A DNA stretch of 29,958 bases. Source: Candidatus Methylomirabilota bacterium (lineage in GTDB: Bacteria > Methylomirabilota > Methylomirabilia > Methylomirabilales > 2-02-FULL-66-22). The notes beneath the pieces were generated by a model that did not search any database, was not told where the DNA came from, and saw only the letters and a program-made list of their open reading frames with translations. The translations under genes and the position numbers were made by a program. Within the stretch, counting starts at the first letter, position 1. Each line of letters begins with the position of its first letter. The stretch is taken from positions 1-29,958 of the forward strand of contig JACQVO010000155.1 of assembly GCA_016209725.1 (NCBI GenBank). Reading direction: 5' to 3'. Positions 16,902-25,495 of this stretch are shown here, piece by piece.

Positions 16902-18226
16902 AGGCTGGCTGGCTGCAGGGTGGCGAAGCGGCCCGGGGCGGGCGTGGGGCCGATGCCGCCGGTCCGGGCCTGATGGGCCGCAGACTGTATCTCCCCCGCA
17001 TGACGGATTGCGGAGCCGAGGCCCTGGCGGCCGCCCTCCGCTCCGTGGGGATCGACGCCATGGTCCTGCCCCCGTCGGATTCGCGGACCCTGGAACTGGG
17101 CGCGCGCCATCTGGCGGGGGAGGAATGCCTGCCGGCCAAGGTCACCCTGGGCGATTTCCTGCGGGTGGTGGAGACCCCGGGATTCGATCCCGGCAAGACC
17201 GCCTTCATGATGGCCACCACGGAGGGACCCTGCCGCTTTGGCCAGTACGTCCCCTACCTCCGCAAGGTCTTCCGGGACCTGGGATATCCGGAGATCATGG
17301 TGGTGTCGCCCAGCAGCGGAGACGGGTACCGGCAGGTGGGCGCCTCGGGGCCCGACTTCACCCGGACCGCCTGGCGCGGGTTCGTCGCCTCGGACATCCT
17401 GCGCAAACTCCTCTTGAGGACGCGGCCATATGAGCGCGCCCCGGGAGCGGCGGACGCCGCCTACGCCCTCTCGCTCCGGGAGCTGTGCGCGACGCTGGAG
17501 TCGCCGCGGCTGACCCATCGGGAACGGCTCGAGGCCTTGGTCGCCGCGCTGATCCGAATCCGGGACCGCTTCCGCGGTCTGCCTGCCGGGTACGAACGGG
17601 GGCGGCTGCTCATCGGCATCCAGGGAGAGATTTTCTGCCGGATGAACGACTTCAGCAACGACCATCTCATCCGGCGTCTGGAGGCCTGCGGAGGCGAGGC
17701 ATGGCTCTCCGACATTTCCGAGTGGGTCTGGTACTGCAACAATCATCAGGAGCATTGCCTGCGGCGGGACGGGCGGCGGTTCTCCCTCGCCATGCTGCGG
17801 GCAAAGATCCGGGATCGCATCCAGCACGCCGACGAGTTGGCGCTGCGCGCGTCCTTCGTCGAGGATTTCCGAGGATACGAGGACCCCGCGGATATCGAGG
17901 AGGTCCTGCGGGCGGGGGATGCGTATCTCCCCCAGGCGGGCGCGGCGGGGGAGATGGTCATGTCGGCGGGGAAGGTGGACTACTTCTTCCGCAAGGGGGT
18001 GGACGGCATCATCGATATCAGCCCGTTCTCCTGCATGAACGGCATCGTCTCCGAGGCCCTGTATCCCCGCCAGAGTCAGGAGCACGCCGGCATCCCCATC
18101 AAGAATTTCTACTTCGACGGCAAAGGCGGGGACCTGACAGACGACCTGGAGATCTTTCTGGAGCTGGCCCGGGCCTACCAGCGGCGCAAGCCCCACCCGA
18201 GGCGCCATCCCTCCTGCTTTCCGTAG
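16874..18226 (+). CDS. CoA-dehydratase activase partner (COG3581-like)
   Basis: 450-aa protein of the group that accompanies, or is fused to, large BadF/DUF2229 activases (COG3581-like, related to the 2-hydroxyglutaryl-CoA dehydratase D-subunit fold). Candidate cluster cysteines are C46 (TDCGAEA), C85 (EECLPAK), C120 (EGPCRFGQY) and the late 'SPFSCMNGI'. The start at 16874 overlaps the upstream gene by 28 nt and has AGAGGATG 8 nt upstream. Together with 13854-16901 it should form one ATP-driven electron-transfer module. No dehydratase or reductase subunit lies nearby, so its client is unknown. The last residues are basic and proline-rich and probably disordered. Confidence 0.87.
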   Translation: MVAHARPDLKAGWLQGGEAARGGRGADAAGPGLMGRRLYLPRMTDCGAEALAAALRSVGIDAMVLPPSDSRTLELGARHLAGEECLPAKVTLGDFLRVVETPGFDPGKTAFMMATTEGPCRFGQYVPYLRKVFRDLGYPEIMVVSPSSGDGYRQVGASGPDFTRTAWRGFVASDILRKLLLRTRPYERAPGAADAAYALSLRELCATLESPRLTHRERLEALVAALIRIRDRFRGLPAGYERGRLLIGIQGEIFCRMNDFSNDHLIRRLEACGGEAWLSDISEWVWYCNNHQEHCLRRDGRRFSLAMLRAKIRDRIQHADELALRASFVEDFRGYEDPADIEEVLRAGDAYLPQAGAAGEMVMSAGKVDYFFRKGVDGIIDISPFSCMNGIVSEALYPRQSQEHAGIPIKNFYFDGKGGDLTDDLEIFLELARAYQRRKPHPRRHPSCFP

Positions 18227-18397
18227 GCGTCTCCCCTCGGTCAATGGGTACGCCCCGGCGCCGCCGCCCTCCGGACGGGTCACGGCTACGACTTTCACCT
18301 TGACACGTGCATGAATTCCCGGGATATGATGCCGCCGGGTCGGACCTGAAGGTCGTGTGTGGGATCGAGCCGCGGGCGCGGCTACAGGAGGAGCGGT

Positions 18398-19270
18398 ATG
18401 ACGCCGAGTTCCCGGAGGGCAGAGTTCTTGGTGGAGACCGCCTGGCTGGCGGCGCATCTGGCCGACCCCGCCATCCGCATCGTGGACATGCGGGGCGCGA
18501 TCCGACCGGTGCAGGCGCCCAAGCCGTGGTACCTGGAGAGCCGGGAGCAATACGCGGAAGCCCACATTCCCGGCGCGGTGTACATCGGCTGGCTGACCGA
18601 CATCGTGGAGCCCGACGCGCCCGTGAAGATGACGGTCGCCTCTCCCGGGCGGTTCGCCGCGCTGGTGGGACGGCTGGGGATCGGGGATGAGCATCTGGTC
18701 GTCGCCTATGACGACGACGGCAACCACGTCGCGGCCCGGCTGTGGTGGATCCTGAACTATTATGGCCATCCGACTGTCCGCCTGCTGGACGGCGGCTATC
18801 CGAAGTGGGTGGCGGAAGGGCGTCCGGTGACCGCCGAGGTGCCACGCTACGGCGTGGCCACGTTCACCCCGAGGATGCAGGCGGAGTGGCTGGCCACGTG
18901 CGACGAGGTCCGGCGGGGCATCGGGGATCCCCGGGTGCGACTGGTGGACTGTCGGGGGCCGCGGGATTTCCGCGGAGAGGTTGGCCGCGGCGAACGGAAG
19001 GGGCGGATTCCGGGGGCGGTGAACGTCCCCATCACGCGGCTGTGGGAGGGCCCGCACAAGACCTGGAAGTCCGAGGCGGAGCTCTCCGCGGTCCACGCGG
19101 CCGCGGGAGTGACCCCGGACACGCGGGTCATCACCTACTGCAACGCCGGGGTCTCGGCGTCGGTTGGCCTCTTGGCCCTGAAACTCCTGGGCTACCCGTC
19201 GGCGGCCAACTATGCCGGCTCGTGGTACGACTGGGAGCGGGATCCGCAGAACCCGAGCGAAGTGGATTGA
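18398..19270 (+). CDS. Two-domain rhodanese (thiosulfate/mercaptopyruvate sulfurtransferase)
   Basis: 290-aa sulfurtransferase with two rhodanese domains, ~8-140 and ~160-285. The N-terminal domain is catalytically empty as in the family: Asp (VVAYDDDGNHVAAR) stands where the cysteine would be. The C-terminal domain carries C248 in the loop CNAGVSA, which would hold the persulfide. The loop differs from the CRxGx(R/T) forms of typical TST and MST enzymes, so the donor (thiosulfate or 3-mercaptopyruvate) is uncertain. ATG at 18398 follows ACAGGAGGAGC, an excellent ribosome site. It is probably its own unit, 171 bp after the activase pair. Confidence 0.92.
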   Translation: MTPSSRRAEFLVETAWLAAHLADPAIRIVDMRGAIRPVQAPKPWYLESREQYAEAHIPGAVYIGWLTDIVEPDAPVKMTVASPGRFAALVGRLGIGDEHLVVAYDDDGNHVAARLWWILNYYGHPTVRLLDGGYPKWVAEGRPVTAEVPRYGVATFTPRMQAEWLATCDEVRRGIGDPRVRLVDCRGPRDFRGEVGRGERKGRIPGAVNVPITRLWEGPHKTWKSEAELSAVHAAAGVTPDTRVITYCNAGVSASVGLLALKLLGYPSAANYAGSWYDWERDPQNPSEVD

Positions 19271-19381
19271 GCCCATTCACCTCTGACCGCCAGGAGAAAG
19301 TGCTAGGCCTCGGTCCGGGCGGTCAGCCCCGCCGGCCTCCTGAGACCGACGGCATCAACCCCCTTTCCGAGGACACACGCC

Positions 19382-20284
19382 ATGGCCGAATTCGCATCGC
19401 CACTAGTGGTCGAAGACCTTCCCCCGGATCTCCGCCGGCCGATCCTGCTGGCGGCCTTCGCGGGGTGGAACGACGCCGCCGAGAGTGCCACGGCGACGGC
19501 CCGCTTTCTCTGCCGGTCTTGGTCGGCCAGACGCGTCGCCCAGATCGTGCCCGAGGAATTCTTTCACTTCGGGCTTACCCGGCCGGAGGTCCGGATTCAC
19601 GAGGGCTCCCAGGCACGGGAAATCCGCTGGCCGGCCACCGAGTTCTTCCTGAGCCAGGAATCGTCCCTACCCAGGGATGTCATCGTCCTCTGTGGGATCG
19701 AGCCGCACCTGAAGTGGCGGACGTTCTGCGGCCACGTTCTGGAGGTGGCACGAAGCGCCCAGGTGACGCTGGTGATCACGTTGGGCGCGCTCCTGGCCGA
19801 CGTCCCCCATACCCGTCCCGTCCGGGTCACGGGGGTCAGCACCGATGCAGAGCTGGCCGCCCGACTGCGGACCACCCCGACCCGCTACGAGGGGCCGACG
19901 GGGATCGTGGGCGTGCTGAACGATGCCTGCCGGCGGGCGGGGCTGCCCGTGGTGAGCCTCTGGGCCAATGTTCCGCATTATGTCTCCGAGGTCAGCAATC
20001 CTCATACCGTCCTCGCCCTGCTGCGCCGCGTCCTCGATCTCCTGGAGTGCCGTGCCGACCTCTCCGAGTTGGAAGAGGCCGCGGCGGAATTCGACCGCCA
20101 ACTGGCCCGCATCCTCGCGCAGAAGCCGGATGTGGCCCGGTACATCCAGGAACTGGAGCGGCGGGAGGCCCAGGCGGAGAGCCCGGAGGGGGAGCCCGCC
20201 GGCGATCTGCCTGGCACGGCCCAGCTCATCCAGGAGGTGGAGCAGTTTCTCCGCGAACACCGCGGGGAGCCCGGGCAGGGCTGA
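19382..20284 (+). CDS. PAC2-family protein (proteasome-assembly-chaperone-like)
   Basis: 300 aa. The N-terminal ~210 residues match the PAC2 family: 'RPILLAAFAGWNDAAESATATARFL', 'FHFGLTRPEVR', 'VIVLCGIEPHLKWRTFCGHVL', 'GALLADVPHTRPVRVTG' and 'GPTGIVGVLNDACRRAGLPVVSLWANVPHYV'. The C-terminal ~90 residues are helical with a probable coiled coil. In eukaryotes PAC2 helps assemble 20S proteasomes; bacterial members are widespread in actinobacteria and some uncultured phyla, with unclear roles. No proteasome gene is in the window. The start at ATG 19382 is the first in frame; a good ribosome site is not obvious. Confidence 0.9.
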   Translation: MAEFASPLVVEDLPPDLRRPILLAAFAGWNDAAESATATARFLCRSWSARRVAQIVPEEFFHFGLTRPEVRIHEGSQAREIRWPATEFFLSQESSLPRDVIVLCGIEPHLKWRTFCGHVLEVARSAQVTLVITLGALLADVPHTRPVRVTGVSTDAELAARLRTTPTRYEGPTGIVGVLNDACRRAGLPVVSLWANVPHYVSEVSNPHTVLALLRRVLDLLECRADLSELEEAAAEFDRQLARILAQKPDVARYIQELERREAQAESPEGEPAGDLPGTAQLIQEVEQFLREHRGEPGQG

Positions 20285-20404
20285 CCCCGCTCGATGAGCG
20301 GGCGGGCGCCTCGGACCGAGTCAGGGCTCGGCCGCGGGAATGCTCCGGGGTTGCCCCGCACAGCACGCCGATTCGCACTCATGCGCGGGGAGGGAGGTGA
20401 CGGG

Positions 20405-20734
20405 TTGCCCATCCAGGTCATTACGGTGGCGAGCCAGGCGCGGTTTGCCGGCGAGAAGATGCAGAAGATTGGGCTCTTCGAGACGGATCGGCTGTTCTTC
20501 GATCTGTACTGTCTCGCGCCCGGCCAGGCGCAAAAGGTCCATGCCCACGCGGGCTCCGACAAGATCTATTACGTCCTGTGTGGCCGGGCGCGGCTGCGCA
20601 TAGACCAGGAGGAACAGGAGGTTCTGGCCGGCCAGGCCGTGCTGGCGCCGTCCGGCTCGGAGCACGGCGTCACCAACGCGGCAGGGGAGCCCCTCACCAT
20701 CCTGGTCTTCATGGCCCCCAGACCAACCCACTGA
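20405..20734 (+). CDS. Small cupin-domain protein
   Basis: 109-aa single-domain cupin. Metal-ligand positions are H46 and H48 (KVHAHAGSD) and H87 (SGSEHGVTN); the usual Glu of the first motif is not obvious. Beta-barrel motifs 'YYVLCGRARLRI' and 'VLAPSGSEHGVTN' are clear. The start is TTG at 20405, 5 nt after a strong GGAGGTG (20393-20399), better than the upstream ATG at 20381. Substrates of such stand-alone cupins vary widely. It follows the PAC2 gene by 120 bp. Confidence 0.85.
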   Translation: MPIQVITVASQARFAGEKMQKIGLFETDRLFFDLYCLAPGQAQKVHAHAGSDKIYYVLCGRARLRIDQEEQEVLAGQAVLAPSGSEHGVTNAAGEPLTILVFMAPRPTH

Positions 20735-20888
20735 AACCGCGGGGCCCATCTCACCGCCAAGGACACCCAGCGCTAGCGCTGGGTACCCGGAACGCCAAGA
20801 GGATTCCCTCTGAATCTGCCCTGGCGACCTTGGCGCACCAATCCGCCTGAGGCGGATGCCGTTGGTGCTGGCGGATCAAAGAGATTCG
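20735..20888. repeat. CGCCAAG-rich spacer with 20-bp perfect palindrome
   Basis: ACCCAGCGCT followed by its exact complement AGCGCTGGGT forms a 20-bp perfect palindrome at 20765-20784. Around it lie CGCCAAGG, CGCCAAGA and the inverted CCTTGGCG. A second hairpin, ATCCGCC/GGCGGAT with loop TGA, spans 20841-20857. These are typical of intergenic repeat elements. No T-run is present. Confidence 0.55.
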
Positions 20889-21989
20889 ATGTACCGCAAG
20901 ATTCGCGACCTGTTGCATGCGGGCCAATCCGTGGCAGTGGCTACGGTGATTGCAGCGCGCGGGTCCACGCCCCGCGAGGTCGGGGCGAAGATGCTCGTGG
21001 TCGGGGAGGGCCGGATCGCCGGGACGGTGGGGGGCGGGTGCGGGGAGGCGCAGGTCCTCTGGGATGCCGTCCGTTGCCTCGCAGAGGCTCGCTCCATGCT
21101 CTCTGCCGTGGACCTCACGGGCGAGATGACCGAGGAGAGCCCCACCAACTGCGGCGGCATCATGGAGGTCTTCATCGATCCCATGCTGCCGGCCGAGACC
21201 TCGCGGAAGGGGTTATCCTCCGTCCGCGTCGCCGAGATCGCGTCACAGGCTATGGAGGCCGGGGAACCCGTCGTCCTGGCCACCCTGGTCGCGACGCCGG
21301 ATCCATTCCGCTTTCCCATCGGCACCCGGGCAGCCGTGTGGCCCGGCCGGCACGAGGGCGTGGCGACTCTGCCGGGCGGGCGCCTCGTCATCGAGCGGTC
21401 CGGCCAAGCGATTGCAGCGCATCGCAGCCGTTGCATCGCCGTCCCGATCGAGGACGGCGCAGGGGAGGCGACCATCTTCCTGGAGGTGGTGGGGCCGCCC
21501 GAGGAGCTGGTCATCGTGGGGGCGGGGCACATCGCGGTCCCGCTGGCCAGGATGGCCAAGGTGCTGGATTTCCGGGTGACGGTCCTCGACGACCGCGCGG
21601 CCTTCGCCAACCGCGCCCGGTTCCCCGAGGCCGATCGCATCATCGCCGCCGACATCGGGAAGACGGTCGCCGACCTTCAATTCGGGCCGAAGACCTATCT
21701 GGTCCTGGTGACGCGCGGCCACACCCTCGATCAGGCGGTCCTCCTGCAGGTCATCCACGAGCCGGTCGCCTATGTCGGGATGATCGGGAGCCGGCGACGG
21801 GTGCGGGCGGTCTTCGATTGGCTGCGCAGGATGGGCGTGGCCGAAACGCACATCCAAAGGGTCCACGCCCCCATCGGCCTCGACATCGGTGCCGAGACGC
21901 CGGCCGAGATCGCGGCCAGCATCCTGGCCGAATTGGTGGCCGTCCGCCGCAAGTACCGCACCTCACTCCACTCCCGCCGAGAGAAATAG
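20889..21989 (+). CDS. XdhC/CoxI-family molybdenum-enzyme maturation protein
   Basis: 366 aa. The N-terminal XdhC_CoxI domain includes 'VATVIAARGSTPREVGAKMLV' and 'GTVGGGCGEAQV' (C51). The C-terminal Rossmann domain begins 'ELVIVGAGHIAVPLARMAK' (~206) and includes 'VTRGHTLDQAVL' and 'YVGMIGSRRRV'. XdhC proteins bind molybdenum cofactor, promote its sulfuration and insert it into xanthine-dehydrogenase or CO-dehydrogenase-type hydroxylases. No such hydroxylase genes are in the window, so the client is elsewhere. The start at 20889 (MYRKIRD) fits family N-termini; an in-frame ATG at 20856 is possible. The ribosome site is weak. Confidence 0.92.
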   Translation: MYRKIRDLLHAGQSVAVATVIAARGSTPREVGAKMLVVGEGRIAGTVGGGCGEAQVLWDAVRCLAEARSMLSAVDLTGEMTEESPTNCGGIMEVFIDPMLPAETSRKGLSSVRVAEIASQAMEAGEPVVLATLVATPDPFRFPIGTRAAVWPGRHEGVATLPGGRLVIERSGQAIAAHRSRCIAVPIEDGAGEATIFLEVVGPPEELVIVGAGHIAVPLARMAKVLDFRVTVLDDRAAFANRARFPEADRIIAADIGKTVADLQFGPKTYLVLVTRGHTLDQAVLLQVIHEPVAYVGMIGSRRRVRAVFDWLRRMGVAETHIQRVHAPIGLDIGAETPAEIAASILAELVAVRRKYRTSLHSRREK

Positions 21990-22107
21990 ACGCAGAGGTG
22001 AAACCAGCGGCCTCGCGGCAGGGCGGGTCACCCAGGATTCCCTGAAACACTTCGAGAAGGCGGGTCTTGGGCGAGGAGCTCTCGAAAGCGCAGGCTCAGG
22101 CTCTGGA

Positions 22108-23481
22108 TCATTCCCCGGGAGTCAAGAGGCCGTATCGCTTCAACTTGTAGTGGAGCGCCCGCGGGCTCATCCCGAGGATCTGGGCGGCCTTCTCGCGGTG
22201 GCTGGTGATCTCCGCGAGGGTCCGGCGGATCACCTCGCGCTCGATCTCGCGCATGGGGAGTCCCAGGGGAAGCGTGATGGCCTTGTCCGCCTGGTTCTGG
22301 GATTGGATCGCGGCCGGAAGGTGCGCGGGCTGGATCACCCCCTCCTGGACGGTCACCGTGAGCCTCTCGATGACATTGCGAAGCTCGCGCACGTTCCCTG
22401 GCCAGTCATAGGTGAGGACCGCCTGCATCGCTTCGCGGCTGAGGGTCTTCGGTGGCCGGCGGTGCACCTGGGCAAACTCCTCCAGAAAGAGCTCGAGGAG
22501 GAGCGGAATATCCTCCCTGCGCTCGCGCAGGGGTGGCAGGGTGATCGGCACGACGTTCAGCCGGTAGAAGAGGTCTTCACGGAACAGCCCCTCCCGTATC
22601 CGCCGCTCCAGGTCCCGATTGCTGGCGGCGATGATCCGGAGATCCACCCGGATGAGTCGCGTCCCTCCCAACCGCCGAAACTCCTTGGCTTCGACCACCC
22701 GGAGGAAGTCCACCTGACTCTTCAGGCTCATCTCCCCGACTTCGTCGAGGAACAGCGTCCCCCCATCGGCCAGCTCGATCCGCCCGCGCTTGACCGCCGT
22801 GGCCCCCGTGAAGGCCCCTTTCTCATAGCCGAACAACTCACTTTCCAGGAGCGTCTCGGGGAGGGCGCCACAATTGATGGCCACGAAGGGGCAATCGCGC
22901 CGGCCGCTCCGGTGGTGGATGGCCCGCGCGATGAGCTCCTTCCCGGTTCCGCTCTCTCCCTGGAGCAGAACGGTCGCATGGGTTTCCGCCACTTGATCCA
23001 CCACCTCGTAAATGCGCCGCATGGCTTGGCTCTGCCCAACCACACTCCGGAATTCATCCCGGACCCGCAGGCGCTCCCGGAGCTGCAGGTTCTCAACCCC
23101 CATGCCTCGCCGTTCCAGGGCCTTCCCAACCAGGAAGGGGAGCCTCGTTGGGTCCACCGGCTTGGTCAGGTAGTCGTAGGCCCCCAGCTTCATGGCCTCC
23201 ACGGCGGACTCCACGGTGCCGTAGGCCGTCATGAGAATCACCTCGACGCTAGGGTCCGCCTCTTTGGCCGCCCGGAGGACGACCATCCCGTCCGCGCCCG
23301 CCATCTTCAGGTCCGTGATCACCACCTGGAACGCGCCGTCACGCAGCGCTGCCAGGGCCTGGCTGCCATCGGAGGCCACGGCGACGTCGTGCCCCCGCTT
23401 GGCCAGGATCTTGGCGATGGCCTCCCGGATGTTGACCTCGTCGTCCACGACGAGGATGCGGCCGTGATCGTTGGCGATCAT
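22108..23481 (-). CDS. NtrC-family sigma54-dependent response regulator
   Basis: 457 aa. Receiver domain 1-120 has acidic D13/D14, phospho-acceptor D57 (VVITDLKM) and K107. The AAA+ sigma54-activation domain (~145-375) has Walker A GESGTGKE (175-182), GAFTGA loop (222-227), Walker B GTLFLDE (241-247) and the arginine-finger region 'FREDLFYRLNVV'. A Fis-type HTH closes the protein (~415-455, 'REKAAQILGMSPRALHYKLKRYGL'). The retained GAFTGA loop predicts true sigma54 activation. It is encoded downstream of its kinase with a 4-nt overlap (23478-23481). No clear -24/-12 promoter is seen in the window. Confidence 0.95.
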   Translation of the reverse strand: MIANDHGRILVVDDEVNIREAIAKILAKRGHDVAVASDGSQALAALRDGAFQVVITDLKMAGADGMVVLRAAKEADPSVEVILMTAYGTVESAVEAMKLGAYDYLTKPVDPTRLPFLVGKALERRGMGVENLQLRERLRVRDEFRSVVGQSQAMRRIYEVVDQVAETHATVLLQGESGTGKELIARAIHHRSGRRDCPFVAINCGALPETLLESELFGYEKGAFTGATAVKRGRIELADGGTLFLDEVGEMSLKSQVDFLRVVEAKEFRRLGGTRLIRVDLRIIAASNRDLERRIREGLFREDLFYRLNVVPITLPPLRERREDIPLLLELFLEEFAQVHRRPPKTLSREAMQAVLTYDWPGNVRELRNVIERLTVTVQEGVIQPAHLPAAIQSQNQADKAITLPLGLPMREIEREVIRRTLAEITSHREKAAQILGMSPRALHYKLKRYGLLTPGE

Positions 23482-24875
23482 CCCAATTCCACCGGCTGGG
23501 GCCGGGGCGACAGGGGGAGCCGGACTGTCATGCAGGTCCCCGCCCCCTGAGTGCTGGCGACCTCGATGGTTCCCCCATGGTCTCGCACGATCCGGTAGGC
23601 GATAGCCAGCCCCAAGCCCGTCCCCCCGTCGCGGGTGGTGAAGTAGGGGTCAAACAGCCGACTGAGGTACCCCGGGGCAATTCCATGTCCGGTGTCCGAC
23701 ACCCGCACGAAGACGCTCGCGGGCGGGTCGAGCCGGGGCCCCGAGGTGATGGCGAGTGTTCCGCCGTCCGGCATCGCCTGCAGCCCGTTCAGCAAGAGGT
23801 TCAAGAAGACCTGCGAGAGCTGGGTGCTGTCGCCGGCCACGTGGGGGAGGTCCGGTGCCAGATCCACCTGGAGTTCCACCTTGTGCTCGCGGGCTTCACC
23901 CTGCACCAGCGCGACCACGTGCGCGAGGAGATCATTGAGGTCGAGCGGCTCCAGGCTCGGCGTCGTCGGCCTGGAGACCCGGACCACGTTTTCGACCACC
24001 GCCTGCAGCCGTTGGATCTCCGCCTTCAGGATGTCCAGGTACCGGCGCACCGCCGACCGCAGCTGCTCGCGCTCCGCCAACTCCTCGGCCAGCAGGTGCA
24101 GGTTGAGTTCGATGGCGCTCAGGGGATTCTTGATCTCGTGGGCCAACCCCGCGGACAGCGTGCCCAGGGCGGCCATCTTGTCCGCCTGGCGGAGCTGGCG
24201 CTCGAGCTGCACCAGCTCCGAGCAGTCCCGGAGCAGCAACACCACTCCCACGGTCTCGCCGCGCGGGTCCTGCAACTCGCTCGATGTGAGCCGGGCGGCC
24301 ACCGGCTGCCCGGCCTCGCCGGCGGCACACTCCAGCTCCACCTCATGGGTGAACACCCGGTCGTCCAGCGCCGCCCGGAGGATCTCCGCCAACTCGGGCT
24401 GGGTCCGGAATACGTCCCGGTAGGGCCTCCAGTGGACCCCGCGGCGCCCCAGGCCCAACATACGCTCGGCCGATGCGTTCGCCGAGGTGACCCGCCCCCG
24501 CCGGTCCACGGTGACCACCCCGGTGGGGATGCTCTGCAGGATGTTCCGGGCCAGGGTTTTCGTCCGTTCCAGGGCCCGGTTGATGGAGTGGTAGTTGTGA
24601 TAGGTGAGGATGGCAGCGATCCCCGCCATTGCCAGGAAGAAGAGCACGCCGGAGGCCTTCAGGATGTCACTCCGCGCGCGCCCGAAGGCCGAGCTGGGCA
24701 CGGGAGGTCCACCCGCCTCTCGCCGACTGAGGGACTGTTCCACCGCGGCTCGTTCCCGCTCCAAGCTGATCACCTGGAGCGTGGTTACGGCCAGTCCCAG
24801 CACCAGGACTACCAGCAGGATGTGCCGGATCGGGACGGTGCCGAATAGCCGGAGTTCACGACGGGGGCGGAACAT
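23478..24875 (-). CDS. Membrane sensor histidine kinase with PAS domain
   Basis: 465 aa. Two membrane spans (~17-36 and ~73-92) enclose a short ~35-residue periplasmic loop, too small for a typical ligand domain. A PAS domain (~108-215, 'ILQSIPTGVVTVDRRGRVTSANASAERMLG') follows, so sensing may be cytoplasmic. HisKA has H246 in 'LSAGLAHEIKNPLSAIELN'. HATPase_c (~340-455) has the N box ('QVFLNLLLNGLQAM'), G1 'DTGHGIAPGYLSRLFDPYFTT' and G2 'GGTGLGLAI'. It overlaps the NtrC-type regulator by 4 nt and should phosphorylate it. The signal is unknown. Confidence 0.95.
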   Translation of the reverse strand: MFRPRRELRLFGTVPIRHILLVVLVLGLAVTTLQVISLERERAAVEQSLSRREAGGPPVPSSAFGRARSDILKASGVLFFLAMAGIAAILTYHNYHSINRALERTKTLARNILQSIPTGVVTVDRRGRVTSANASAERMLGLGRRGVHWRPYRDVFRTQPELAEILRAALDDRVFTHEVELECAAGEAGQPVAARLTSSELQDPRGETVGVVLLLRDCSELVQLERQLRQADKMAALGTLSAGLAHEIKNPLSAIELNLHLLAEELAEREQLRSAVRRYLDILKAEIQRLQAVVENVVRVSRPTTPSLEPLDLNDLLAHVVALVQGEAREHKVELQVDLAPDLPHVAGDSTQLSQVFLNLLLNGLQAMPDGGTLAITSGPRLDPPASVFVRVSDTGHGIAPGYLSRLFDPYFTTRDGGTGLGLAIAYRIVRDHGGTIEVASTQGAGTCMTVRLPLSPRPQPVELG

Positions 24876-24886
24876 ACGTGGGGCCC

Positions 24887-25495
24887 TCAGCGATCCGTAG
24901 GGATCATAGCACTGGCCGGGCCACTCTTCAATGGATCCATCACCGAAGCCGCGGGCTGGGCAGGCCGTTCCATGCGGAGCCCATCTCGCCCCACCCCGTA
25001 ATAGTGCGGCAGCCTGCCGACCACCCGGTAGCCGTGACTCCGGTAAAGCGCAAGGGCCACCACGTTATCCTGTGCCACCTTGAGCTGGACACACTCCGCT
25101 CCGGCCTGCTGGCACCAGCGCTGTGCTTCACGAAGCAGGTGCCGCCCGATCCCATTTCCCCGATGCTCCGGGTCCACACCGATGGAGACGATGATGGCGA
25201 TGGCCCGACCCCGGTCCCGCGCCAGCCGCAGGACGGCAAATCCGGCCAGGGCCGATCCCCGCCGAACGACCAGGATGGTACTGTCACGAGCGGTGAGGTA
25301 GTGTCCGAGGACGGCGTGTGAGAGGCCATCGTCAGAGAAACACGCCACGCCAAGCCGCCAGACCGCCGACAGTTCGCTCAGACGCGCCTGCCTTATGGCA
25401 CTGCCCGTCGCATGCCACCGCCGAGGCCTGTGGGTGGGCCGCCCGACCCGATCGCGCACGGTCTTGGCGCTGGCTCTCAAGGGCCCTGTACTCAA
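24887..25495 (-). CDS. GNAT-family acetyltransferase (RimI-like)
   Basis: 202 aa, last gene of the compact minus-strand run. The GNAT core (~33-185) has the acetyl-CoA loop 'SIGVDPEHRGNGIGRHLL' (R/Q-x-x-G-x-G type) and the C-terminal 'DNVVALALYRSHGYRVVGRLPHYY', both typical of RimI-like N-alpha-acetyltransferases. It may acetylate protein N-termini or small amines. The longest start is TTG at 25495, overlapping the zinc-ribbon stop as TTGA. The first ~30 residues are basic and not part of the fold, so a downstream start is possible, though none has a clear ribosome site. Confidence 0.87.
   Translation of the reverse strand: MSTGPLRASAKTVRDRVGRPTHRPRRWHATGSAIRQARLSELSAVWRLGVACFSDDGLSHAVLGHYLTARDSTILVVRRGSALAGFAVLRLARDRGRAIAIIVSIGVDPEHRGNGIGRHLLREAQRWCQQAGAECVQLKVAQDNVVALALYRSHGYRVVGRLPHYYGVGRDGLRMERPAQPAASVMDPLKSGPASAMIPTDR

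Noticed and set aside
16847..19276. 809-codon minus-strand frame opposite the activase partner and rhodanese
   Set aside because: It spans two clear plus-strand genes and their spacer and has no recognisable domain.
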